From positions 3,727,501-3,791,500 of the forward strand of contig NZ_PGET01000001.1 in the NCBI RefSeq assembly GCF_002797975.1: 64,000 nucleotides of DNA, written 5' to 3'. The stretch comes from [Clostridium] celerecrescens 18A (GTDB lineage Bacteria > Bacillota > Clostridia > Lachnospirales > Lachnospiraceae). The translations under genes and the position numbers were made by a program. This document shows positions 8,401 to 15,946 of this stretch, in pieces. Positions within the stretch are counted from its first letter, which is position 1; each line of letters begins with the position of its first letter. The notes below the pieces were generated by a model. That model was not told where the DNA came from. It did not search any database and was given only the letters and a program-made list of their open reading frames with translations.

Positions 8401-8428
8401 AAAAAAGGCTGTAATTGCTTACAGCCTT
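8401..8428 (-). terminator. Intrinsic terminator after the AraC gene
   Basis: A perfect 9-bp stem AGGCTGTAA/TTACAGCCT with a 4-base loop is followed on the minus strand by TTTTTT. The 5' arm overlaps the AraC stop codon. It separates the regulator from the transport operon, which therefore needs its own promoter in 8250-8400. That region contains a small dyad AATCT-AGATT next to a TTGACT. Confidence 0.85.
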
Positions 8429-9324
8429 TGAGTCTCTTCCTTATTCCTTTTAAACAACTCATGAATCGCTTTCCGGTACTGCAGGGGACTTGTTTCCATA
8501 ACTGCTTTAAACTGCCTCAAAAACGTATTCACACTGTCATATCCACATTTTGCAGCGACGGCAGTAACGCTCTCATTGGTGTTTTCAAGCAGCTTTGCAG
8601 CCTCGCATACTCTGACAATGTTGATATACTTTATCAGTGTCTTTCCAAAATACTTATTAAACTCCCTGCTGATGGTAGCCGGATGGAGATAAAAAAGTTC
8701 ACTTAAAATCTTTAAGTCCAGATTCTCCTGATAATGCCGGTCAATATATTCCTTAATTGCAATCATTCTCAGATTCATTTCGGATAGTTCGCTTTCCGTC
8801 CGCTCCAATCCAAATGCCCGAAACAGCAATACAGTAATCTCCGTGATAATCGACCGCTCCATCATGGACCGGAACGGCTGATGAATCTCCTGTTCCTCAT
8901 ACAATTCCTTTATAAGGCCGGTCACACGGTTGAATATCTGTTCATCCACATGCTTATAATGCTCCTGGAACGCCTGCTGGCTGGGTGTTAAAAAAACCTT
9001 TTTTAAGTCTTCCCCAAGGTTTAAGCTTTCATAATAGGAGGGACGGACCGAAAGTCCATACCGCAGGAAGGGAAGGCCCAAAAGCCTTCTCTGATGATGC
9101 TCCTGCCCTCCGATGACCATGATGTCACCCTTCTCCAGAAGATATTTCTTACCGACTACATAGTATTCCGCAGATCCCTCTTCCACAAACAGAAACTCAC
9201 TGGCTGTATGAATATGGTGCATCCCATTCTTTTCGTATTCACAGGATCTTGAGACATTGTAATTGTCTTCACTTAAGGCCCGGAAATGATCCGGTTCCCA
9301 GTAGTCATTGATCTTGATTTCCAT
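8419..9324 (-). CDS. AraC-family transcriptional regulator
   Basis: This 301-residue protein has an N-terminal cupin sensor domain (about 20-110, with HIHTASEFLFVEEGSAEYYV and a GxxxHH motif). Its C-terminal double HTH (about 200-295) contains NLDLKILSELFYLHPATISREF and VTAVAAKCGYDSVNTFLRQFK. It is probably the sugar-responsive activator of the adjacent binding-protein/permease/dehydratase operon. It starts only 18 bp after rfbD, so read-through from the rhamnose operon is possible. The ATG has AGGAGGGG upstream. Confidence 0.9.
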   Translation of the reverse strand: MEIKINDYWEPDHFRALSEDNYNVSRSCEYEKNGMHHIHTASEFLFVEEGSAEYYVVGKKYLLEKGDIMVIGGQEHHQRRLLGLPFLRYGLSVRPSYYESLNLGEDLKKVFLTPSQQAFQEHYKHVDEQIFNRVTGLIKELYEEQEIHQPFRSMMERSIITEITVLLFRAFGLERTESELSEMNLRMIAIKEYIDRHYQENLDLKILSELFYLHPATISREFNKYFGKTLIKYINIVRVCEAAKLLENTNESVTAVAAKCGYDSVNTFLRQFKAVMETSPLQYRKAIHELFKRNKEETQRL

Positions 9325-9342
9325 ATCCCCTCCTGCAGATGC

Positions 9343-10191
9343 TTAACCGGGAAAAACAACCTCCAGATACCGTTTTAAGGCATCCTGCCAGGAAGGCAGG
9401 GGAAGAAAACCGTTTTCTTCCAGCTTATCCTTATTCATACGGCTGTTGGCTGGCCGTTTTGCCTTTGCCGGATACTGATCCGAGCCGACAGGCTCCACTT
9501 TTACCTCCATACCTGCCTGTCTGAAGATTTCACAGGCAAATTCATACCAGGTGCACTCTCCTTCGTTAGTAGCATGATAACGCCCGTATTTCTCCGTCTC
9601 TATCATGTCGACCAAAAGTCGGGCCAGATCATAGGTATAGGTAGGAGAACCTGTCTGGTCGGCTACCACCGTTAATTTATCATGAGTCTTTCCCAGGTTC
9701 AGCATGGTCTTAATAAAGTTCTTTCCATTCACTCCAAACACCCAGGCGATCCTTACGATAAAATATTTTGCAAGTTTTTCTTCTACTGCCAGTTCACCCT
9801 CATATTTCGTCTGGCCGTAAACATTTAGCGGTGCCCTCTCGTCATCAGGCTCCCAAGGACGGGTTCCCTGTCCGTTAAACACATAATCCGTGCTGATGTA
9901 CATCATCTTGATATCCAGTTCACGGCACACCCCGGCAATGTACTCCGTTCCCTTTGCGTTAACGTTCCGGCACAACTCCCCATGATCTTCCGCCGCATCC
10001 ACAGCCGTATAGGCAGCACAGTGGATGACCGCATCAGGAGCGGCTGCCTTAATGACCCGGTTCACGCTTTCCTTATCCGTGATGTCCATCTCATCGATGT
10101 CCACACCGACCGCCTCATGCCCCCGTTTATTCAGTTCATTTACTACATCAAATCCAAGCTGGCCCTTTACGCCAGTAACAAATACTTTCAT
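9343..10191 (-). CDS. rfbD: dTDP-4-dehydrorhamnose reductase
   Basis: This is a 282-residue SDR enzyme for the last step of dTDP-L-rhamnose synthesis, NAD(P)H reduction of dTDP-4-dehydrorhamnose. The start is MKVFVTGVKGQLGFDV with GAGG upstream; the 16-codon in-frame extension has no ribosome binding site. The Rossmann motif GVKGQLG is at about 7-13. The catalytic Tyr-x-x-x-Lys sits in NVYGQTKYEGE, and the C-terminal GECTWYEFA block is typical of RfbD. It is third in an rfbA-rfbB-rfbD operon. Confidence 0.93.
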   Translation of the reverse strand: MKVFVTGVKGQLGFDVVNELNKRGHEAVGVDIDEMDITDKESVNRVIKAAAPDAVIHCAAYTAVDAAEDHGELCRNVNAKGTEYIAGVCRELDIKMMYISTDYVFNGQGTRPWEPDDERAPLNVYGQTKYEGELAVEEKLAKYFIVRIAWVFGVNGKNFIKTMLNLGKTHDKLTVVADQTGSPTYTYDLARLLVDMIETEKYGRYHATNEGECTWYEFACEIFRQAGMEVKVEPVGSDQYPAKAKRPANSRMNKDKLEENGFLPLPSWQDALKRYLEVVFPG

Positions 10192-10208
10192 AGATGCCTC
10201 TTTTCTAA

Positions 10209-10240
10209 ACGGAAATTTGGTTCGCCTGATGGCTCCCAAT
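10209..10240 (-). repeat. Dispersed intergenic element, degenerate copy C
   Basis: The rfbB-rfbD spacer contains GGAAATTTGGTTCGCC followed by TGATGGCTC, a weaker match to the core of the elements at 431 and 2033. The similarity is by eye only. Confidence 0.3.
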
Positions 10241-10301
10241 GGATAAATTTCCTGACAGAGAGCGGTACTATCCGCCTTCCATCAGGAAATCATTCAGGGA
10301 A

Positions 10302-11324
10302 TTATAAACGCTTACCGTACATGTTATCAAAATAATTCTGATATTCCCCATTGATGATATGCTTCCACCAGTCCTCATTATCCAGGTACCACTGGATGGT
10401 CTGACGGATTCCGGTATCAAAGTTATATTTAGGCTTCCAGCCAAGTTCGGTTTCCAGCTTCTTCGGGTCAATGGCATAACGTCTGTCATGGCCAGGACGG
10501 TCTGTTACGAACTTAATTAAGCTCTCCGGTTTATCAAGAGCCTTAAGAATGGTCTTAACCACTTCTAAATTGGTGCGCTCGTTATGTCCGCCTACATTGT
10601 AGACCTCGCCTGCTTTTCCCTCGTGAATAATCAGATCAATGGCTTCACAGTGATCAGAAACATGGAGCCAGTCTCTTACATTTTCCCCTGTTCCATATAC
10701 CGGAAGCTCTTCATCTGCCAGAGCACGGCTGATAATAAGAGGAATCAGCTTCTCCGGAAAATGGTACGGACCATAGTTATTGGAACATCTGGAAATTGTC
10801 ACTGGAAGTCCGAACGTCCTCTGGTATGCCTGAACAAAAAGGTCTGCGCTGGCCTTTGATGAGGAGTAAGGGCTTGAGGTATGAAGCGGGGTTTCCTCTG
10901 TGAAGAATAAGTCCGGGCGGTCAAGAGGCAGATCGCCGTATACTTCATCAGTAGAAACCTGATGATAACGCTTGATTCCATAGGTGCGGCAGGCATCAAG
11001 AAGGGTCGTGGTTCCCATTACATTCGTTCTTACAAATGCCTCCGGGTCTGTAATTGAACGATCCACATGGCTCTCTGCCGCAAAGTTTACCACAACATCG
11101 GGTTTTTCCCTCTCAAAGAGATCAAAAACAAAACTTCTGTCTGCAATATCGCCTTTAATAAATTTATAATTAGGTTTATCCTCAACAGGCTTTAATGTCT
11201 CTAAATTTCCTGCATAGGTCAAAAGGTCCAGATTGATGATCTGATAATCCGGGTACTTATTCACCATATGATGTACAAAATTTCCACCGATAAAACCGGC
11301 TCCTCCGGTAACGATAATTTTCAT
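10302..11324 (-). CDS. rfbB: dTDP-glucose 4,6-dehydratase
   Basis: This 340-residue SDR enzyme converts dTDP-glucose to dTDP-4-keto-6-deoxyglucose. It starts at MKIIVTGGAGFIGGNF; the ATG has AGGAGGAG upstream, so the 9-codon upstream extension is not used. The NAD motif GGAGFIG, the active-site STDEVYGDL (Asp-Glu pair) and YSSSKAS (YxxxK) are intact, and WYLDNEDWW closes the protein. Operon partners are rfbA upstream and rfbD downstream. Confidence 0.96.
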   Translation of the reverse strand: MKIIVTGGAGFIGGNFVHHMVNKYPDYQIINLDLLTYAGNLETLKPVEDKPNYKFIKGDIADRSFVFDLFEREKPDVVVNFAAESHVDRSITDPEAFVRTNVMGTTTLLDACRTYGIKRYHQVSTDEVYGDLPLDRPDLFFTEETPLHTSSPYSSSKASADLFVQAYQRTFGLPVTISRCSNNYGPYHFPEKLIPLIISRALADEELPVYGTGENVRDWLHVSDHCEAIDLIIHEGKAGEVYNVGGHNERTNLEVVKTILKALDKPESLIKFVTDRPGHDRRYAIDPKKLETELGWKPKYNFDTGIRQTIQWYLDNEDWWKHIINGEYQNYFDNMYGKRL

Positions 11325-11390
11325 TAATATACTCCTCCTTTTTATTGTCACAGCAAAGCCTAAAGCCTTCGCCTGTCGAATCTGGTATTC

Positions 11391-12281
11391 TTAACCATGT
11401 AATTTGTCAATGTATTTACCGGCAAGGACATCCATCAGATATTGTCCGTACTGGTTCTTTTTCAAAGGCTCAATGTTATCCATCAGCTGATCCTTTGTGA
11501 TCCAATGGTTTAAATAAGCGATTTCCTCCAGACATGCGATTTTCCTATGCTGGTGTGTCTCCATGGTTCTGACAAAATCCGTGGCATCTGCCAGAGATTC
11601 ATGAGTTCCCGTATCAAGCCAGGTAAAGCCCTGGCCTAAAAGCTCTACATCAAGTTTTCCTTTTTCTAAGTAAATGCGGTTTAAATCCGTGATTTCCAGT
11701 TCGCCCCTGGTCGATGGCTTCAAGTTCTTTGCATACTCTACAACCTTATTATCATAGAAATAAAGTCCGGTCACACAATAATTGCTCTTTGGCTTTTCCG
11801 GCTTTTCTTCAATGGATATTGCCTTTCCGTCAGAATCGAATTCCACGATTCCAAAGCGCTCAGGATCATCTACGTAGTAGCCGAATACAGTAGCTCCATC
11901 CTTTTTGTTAGCCGCATTTAACAGGCGTTTGTTAAGTCCGTGTCCTGCAAAAATATTATCTCCAAGGATCATGGCCACGCTGTCGTCTCCAATGAATTCC
12001 TCTCCAATGATAAATGCCTGTGCAAGACCATCTGGGGAAGGCTGTACTGCGTAAGACAAGCGGATGCCAAACTGTCCTCCGTCTCCTAAAAGCGCTTCAA
12101 AACGTGGCGTATCATCAGGCGTAGAGATGATCAGGATATCCCGGATTCCTGCGTTCATTAGAACGGACAGGGGATAATATATCATCGGCTTGTCGTAAAT
12201 AGGCAGTAACTGTTTGGAAGTTACCATAGTCAGCGGGTAAAGTCTGGTGCCGGAACCTCCGGCAAGTATAATTCCCTTCAT
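11391..12281 (-). CDS. rfbA: Glucose-1-phosphate thymidylyltransferase
   Basis: This 296-residue nucleotidyltransferase makes dTDP-glucose from dTTP and glucose-1-phosphate, the entry step of dTDP-rhamnose synthesis. It starts [18 protein letters not shown] with GGAGGAG upstream. The signature loop GGSGTRL, metal-binding [10 protein letters not shown] and WLDTGTHES segments are intact. It is first in the operon and lies behind a MerR-type promoter at 12313-12343. Glucose-1-phosphate could be supplied by the phosphoglucomutase at 41570-43306. Confidence 0.96.
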   Translation of the reverse strand: MKGIILAGGSGTRLYPLTMVTSKQLLPIYDKPMIYYPLSVLMNAGIRDILIISTPDDTPRFEALLGDGGQFGIRLSYAVQPSPDGLAQAFIIGEEFIGDDSVAMILGDNIFAGHGLNKRLLNAANKKDGATVFGYYVDDPERFGIVEFDSDGKAISIEEKPEKPKSNYCVTGLYFYDNKVVEYAKNLKPSTRGELEITDLNRIYLEKGKLDVELLGQGFTWLDTGTHESLADATDFVRTMETHQHRKIACLEEIAYLNHWITKDQLMDNIEPLKKNQYGQYLMDVLAGKYIDKLHG

Positions 12282-12312
12282 TTCTTTCTCCTCCGTATCT
12301 ATTTGTGATACC

Positions 12313-12343
12313 ATCATACAGGGTGACGTAAGGTTACTGTCAA
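12313..12343 (-). promoter_or_regulatory. MerR-type promoter of rfbA-rfbB-rfbD
   Basis: On the minus strand, TTGACA and TATGAT are separated by 19 bp, the overlong spacer diagnostic of MerR-activated promoters. The spacer carries AACCTTACGTCACCCTG. The promoter of the adjacent MerR-fusion gene has the same 19-bp architecture and shares the CCnTACGTCACCCT core. The predicted transcription start lies just upstream of the rfbA ribosome binding site. Confidence 0.72.
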
Positions 12344-12365
12344 GTCCTTTTCCATTAATTTTTCT

Positions 12366-13547
12366 TTACTTTCTGCAGATAAAAACCCCGGCCCGTTTTG
12401 TAATATGGATAAAACCCTTCTTTTCCATCTTTTTCTTCAAAAATTCCCGGAATTCCTCATAACGGTCACTTAAATACTCCTGTTGGTTTCCATGACAGGA
12501 TAGTATGTACTCCATAAGTGCACCAGGATCACTGACTTCCAGGTAATCCTTATACTCCCTCTTTTCCACAGAATGAAAATGCTCTTTCAAGATCTCCTCG
12601 CCATTCTCAAGCCCAAAGACATCATACAGATTTACTTCGGATAGAGTAATTCTGGAATCGAATTCTTTAACCAACTGACTGATCTCCTTCATATGATCCG
12701 AACCGTAAGTGCTGCAGTAAAAAACGCCCTCTGGTTTTAGGACTCTATGCACCTGATCTAATGCCCCATCTAAATTCGATAAGTAAAACAGAACATGATT
12801 GGCGGTCACAATATGAAAGCTGCTATCAGGCTTTGGGATCTGACGGCAGTCAAACACTTCAAAGGAAAAGGAGCCGGGAACTTCTTTTAAACCTTCTTCT
12901 ACATCCCGGATCATCCCTTCTGAAAGGTCAGACAGGCAGATTTTCGTATCCGCCGGCAGTTTGTTTTTGTTTGCACGCCACAGTTCCCCATTGCCGCATC
13001 CCAGCTCCAGAACGTTTTTTCCATCCAAAGGCTCCATAAGATCATACAGCCACTGAAACCATCCCATAGGATTCTTTGTATATTTTTTGTGAAGCCCGAT
13101 CCGAATGTTTATGTTGGCCGCATCCTTATACTGCTCCACAAGGGACCGTTCCATATTGGTAATATGGATTAAGTGAAGAATTTTATTCCAGTCCACAGAC
13201 TGATTATCCGTCACAAGCTTTGACGTTTCCGTAAGGGTCTGCTCCACAAGCTTTAAGTGTTCGATCCTCTTTCTGATGAGATTCAATTGAAGCCGAAGAG
13301 AGCCTTCCACATAATCATTGTCATTGTCATTGATGGTAATGGAGCGGATTTCATCTAAGGAAAAGCCCAGGTATTTTAAAGAAAGAATTTTCTGAAGCTT
13401 AGCGAAATCAGAATCCGTATAGAGCCGGTATCCTCCCTCACTCATTCCGGAAGGTTTTAATAGTCCCTGCTTATCGTAATACCGAACGGTGCGAATGGAA
13501 ACATTAGCCTTTTTGGCGAACTGGCCTGAGGTATAATATGGGTTCAC
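12366..13547 (-). CDS. MerR-family regulator fused to a SAM-dependent methyltransferase
   Basis: This is a 393-residue fusion. Residues 1-70 are a MerR winged HTH (YYTSGQFAKKANVSIRTVRY, then GYRLYTDSDFAKLQKI). Residues about 75-120 form the coiled-coil dimer helix. From about 150 there is a class I methyltransferase with motif I VLELGCGNGELW (178-189), a later D-x-S motif and HVLFYLSNLDGALDQVHRVLKPEG. I chose the GTG at 13547 because GGAGGT lies about 10 bases upstream. The ATG at 13580 coincides with the predicted transcription start, so it would have no leader. The methyltransferase domain may act as the sensor or modify a small molecule; the ligand is unknown. Its promoter architecture matches that of rfbA, so it probably controls both genes. 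Confidence 0.85.
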   Translation of the reverse strand: MNPYYTSGQFAKKANVSIRTVRYYDKQGLLKPSGMSEGGYRLYTDSDFAKLQKILSLKYLGFSLDEIRSITINDNDNDYVEGSLRLQLNLIRKRIEHLKLVEQTLTETSKLVTDNQSVDWNKILHLIHITNMERSLVEQYKDAANINIRIGLHKKYTKNPMGWFQWLYDLMEPLDGKNVLELGCGNGELWRANKNKLPADTKICLSDLSEGMIRDVEEGLKEVPGSFSFEVFDCRQIPKPDSSFHIVTANHVLFYLSNLDGALDQVHRVLKPEGVFYCSTYGSDHMKEISQLVKEFDSRITLSEVNLYDVFGLENGEEILKEHFHSVEKREYKDYLEVSDPGALMEYILSCHGNQQEYLSDRYEEFREFLKKKMEKKGFIHITKRAGVFICRK

Positions 13548-13586
13548 CGGTATGGCACCTCCTTTTTCCTGAATTATCATATATGT

Positions 13587-13617
13587 ATTATATAGGGTGA
13601 CGTATGGTCATGGTCAA
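13587..13617 (-). promoter_or_regulatory. MerR-type promoter of the MerR-methyltransferase gene
   Basis: On the minus strand, TTGACC and a perfect TATAAT are separated by 19 bp. The spacer contains the dyad TGAC-CATAC-GTCA followed by CCCTA. The operator lies between -35 and -10, as in MerR-family autoregulated promoters. It shares CCnTACGTCACCCT with the rfbA promoter at 12313-12343. Confidence 0.75.
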
Positions 13618-13689
13618 GGGGATTTTTAAAGATCGTGTAAAAATACTCGAAACCTGTTCCATTCTTGTTGCTATAGTTGATTACATATA

Positions 13690-13740
13690 AAGAAAGAACG
13701 TGTGCAAGTCTTATGATCTGACCTTCACACGTTCTTTCTT
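13690..13740 (-). terminator. Terminator after cpsD
   Basis: A perfect 15-bp stem (AAGAAAGAACGTGTG with CACACGTTCTTTCTT) surrounds a 21-base loop just downstream of the cpsD stop. The Ts within the arm and the following TTTAT fit an intrinsic terminator of the control operon. Confidence 0.75.
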
Positions 13741-13754
13741 AATCCCGTCTATTA

Positions 13755-14453
13755 TTATTCTCCATAGTTTCCGTAATACTTCCCATAATATTTCCCGTAA
13801 TAATTTCCGTAATAAGCATCATGCTCCATATCTATCTTATTTAATACCACTCCTAAAATACGGCATTCACTTTTTTCCAGCTGCTCTTTTACTCTTTGCA
13901 GCATTTTATAACTTATCACAGCGCTTTCCACGACAATGATCGCACCATCCACATATCTTGCAATTAGGGCCGCATCGATTACACTTCCAAGAGGAGGAGC
14001 ATCGACAATGATGTAGTCATAATTATCCCTTTGTTCTTCCAGAAGTTTCGCAAACAAGGGCCCTCCAAGAAGTTCCGTTGGGTTAGGAGAAACAGGTCCT
14101 GCAAGGATTATATCCATATTCTTGATATCTGTCTGGCAGATCACCTCTTCCATCGATCTCTGACCTGTCATATAATGGGTCAGTCCATATGTATTACCAT
14201 CTACCTTATAGCGGCCTGCAATAACAGATTTTCTGATATCAGCATCTACAAATAATACCCGGTTATCCGCCGCCGCAAAAGAGCTGGCAAGCTGAAATGA
14301 AATAGAGGTTTTTCCTTCATTGGGAGTGGAACTGGTAAGGGTCAATACTTTTATATCCTTACCTGAAAACAGAATGTTAGTTCTTAATGTTTTAAACGCT
14401 TCATTTGCTTTAAAATCAAGCTTATCCTTTCTGCGGAATGAAACCTTTCTCAT
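13755..14453 (-). CDS. cpsD: Bacterial tyrosine kinase (CpsD/CapB family)
   Basis: This 232-residue BY-kinase is the cytoplasmic ATPase that autophosphorylates a C-terminal Tyr cluster and drives polysaccharide chain-length control with CpsC. Walker A is SSTPNEGKTS (41-50), Walker A' VLFVDADIRKS (66-76) and Walker B YIIVDAPP. The C-terminus (about 213-232) is an unusually regular YYGxYYGKYYG repeat with nine Tyr residues, the phosphorylation tail. It overlaps cpsC by 4 bp, consistent with the Gram-positive split of kinase and membrane activator. Confidence 0.94.
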   Translation of the reverse strand: MRKVSFRRKDKLDFKANEAFKTLRTNILFSGKDIKVLTLTSSTPNEGKTSISFQLASSFAAADNRVLFVDADIRKSVIAGRYKVDGNTYGLTHYMTGQRSMEEVICQTDIKNMDIILAGPVSPNPTELLGGPLFAKLLEEQRDNYDYIIVDAPPLGSVIDAALIARYVDGAIIVVESAVISYKMLQRVKEQLEKSECRILGVVLNKIDMEHDAYYGNYYGKYYGKYYGNYGE

Positions 14454-15193
14454 TGCACCATTCCTCCTCTCCCAGAGTTCCTCTTTCGTCTTTTCTTCTG
14501 CATGGAACCATTCTCTTCAAACAATGGAATAGCAGCCAATGTGTTCAGCCCCAGGTACTTTTCTACATCCTCGGGAGTTTTAACCGTATCATTCATAATA
14601 AATAACACCAGTATAATTAACGCAGAGAGAAAGACACCTACAAAGCCGCCTAATAAAGAACTTTTTGTAACACTTGGCCTGGTTTTTTCAGTTGGCAGAT
14701 ATCCTTCCTCCACGATATTCGGCGGAACGGAATCCATGATTTGTGCCATTCTGGCAGATGCTACCTTTGCTACATCATCCGCTATGCTTTTGGCCATATA
14801 AGGATCTGAATCCTCTACTGATATAGTAAGAATCCTGGTATCTGTAGGGTTTTCCACCTTGATTTTTTTCACAAGCTGTTCATGAGACATATTTAAATCC
14901 AGATCTGAAATGACCTGGTTGGTCACAGGCCTGCTGGTCACCAGCACCTTATAATCCTTAGTAAGCTGAGTTCCCAGCTGCAGATCCGTCAGAGAAGTCA
15001 GTGTTGTAGTTTTATTGACTATATAGAGCATGGTAGAAGAGGTGAAAACCGGCTCCAAAACCATTGCTGCAAATAAGCCGAAGGAGACTGCCCCTAAAAT
15101 ACCCGTCAATAAAACAATCCATATTTTCCGTTTTAAAACATAAAATAACTCAATTAAATCTATCTCAATCTCATCGTCCTGATTGGTTCCCAT
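14450..15193 (-). CDS. cpsC: Capsular polysaccharide chain-length regulator (CpsC/Wzz family)
   Basis: This 247-residue membrane protein has an N-terminal Wzz domain with a first helix at about 22-45, an extracellular loop, and a second helix at about 183-205. A basic cytoplasmic tail (KKRRKRNSGRGG) would contact the BY-kinase. The acidic start (DDEIEIDLIELFYVLKRK) is typical of the family. It activates CpsD and sets polymer length. It overlaps cpsD and follows cpsB by 14 bp. Confidence 0.93.
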   Translation of the reverse strand: MGTNQDDEIEIDLIELFYVLKRKIWIVLLTGILGAVSFGLFAAMVLEPVFTSSTMLYIVNKTTTLTSLTDLQLGTQLTKDYKVLVTSRPVTNQVISDLDLNMSHEQLVKKIKVENPTDTRILTISVEDSDPYMAKSIADDVAKVASARMAQIMDSVPPNIVEEGYLPTEKTRPSVTKSSLLGGFVGVFLSALIILVLFIMNDTVKTPEDVEKYLGLNTLAAIPLFEENGSMQKKRRKRNSGRGGMVQ

Positions 15194-15207
15194 AACTTTC
15201 TCCTCAG

Positions 15208-15945
15208 TTAAATAATGATATCATTCAACACGGCAATTCCATTCTGGTACAAGATCTTTTGCCCTAACCGGGAATCGCAATTGTGTATCACCCATTCGGC
15301 ACCCTTCTTTATATCCGGCTGCCGGTACATCATGCCATGACTGTCTGTAGCAAGGAAATGAACCAGACCTGACTTGCATAGCTTCTTTATGTAAGCTGCC
15401 TTTTTATTTAACATACTTCCCTTTAAACTGGAAGCATTTACCTGGAAGTATGCTCCTGATTCCTGCAGATCACGAATCCGCTCCATCCTTTTATACAGGC
15501 AAAGATAGCGCTCAATGTGAGCCAGAATCGGAATATATCCCTTTGCAGATAATTTTCTCACTGCACGGTATAGTTCCTCATATGGAACAGTAGGCAAAAA
15601 TTCAACCAGAATATAACTTGATCCAGACATAGTCCAAATATCTCCGGCTTCCAGCCGCTCTGCAAGACTCTCTGAATACATCAGCTCACACCCTAAATAA
15701 AGCTCCATATCTTGGCCAAAGTCTGTCTTTTTTAATCGGTTCTTCAATTCATCAAATGATGCCTTTATGTCTTCTGCTTTCTGTGAAGTTAAATTCGCCG
15801 TCACATGAGGGGTACAGATTATCCGTCTGACATTTTGATTGTACTCTTCCTTCAAAGCAGCCAGGCTTTCTCCTATATCCTTTGCACCGTCGTCAACCCC
15901 AGGTATCAAATGACAATGTATATCAAAATAATTAATCTGCTCCAA
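15208..15945 (-). CDS. cpsB: PHP-type protein-tyrosine phosphatase (CpsB/YwqE family)
   Basis: This 245-residue metal-dependent phosphatase dephosphorylates the CpsD tail. Metal ligands are visible in FDIHCHLIPGVDDGAKD, CTPHV, LAHIERY and ATDSHG. The start is TTG, 8 bases after AAGGAAGG, within the end of the preceding gene. The set cpsB-cpsC-cpsD is the complete phosphorylation switch for Wzy-dependent polysaccharide export. Confidence 0.93.
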   Translation of the reverse strand: MEQINYFDIHCHLIPGVDDGAKDIGESLAALKEEYNQNVRRIICTPHVTANLTSQKAEDIKASFDELKNRLKKTDFGQDMELYLGCELMYSESLAERLEAGDIWTMSGSSYILVEFLPTVPYEELYRAVRKLSAKGYIPILAHIERYLCLYKRMERIRDLQESGAYFQVNASSLKGSMLNKKAAYIKKLCKSGLVHFLATDSHGMMYRQPDIKKGAEWVIHNCDSRLGQKILYQNGIAVLNDIII

Positions 15946-15946
15946 G

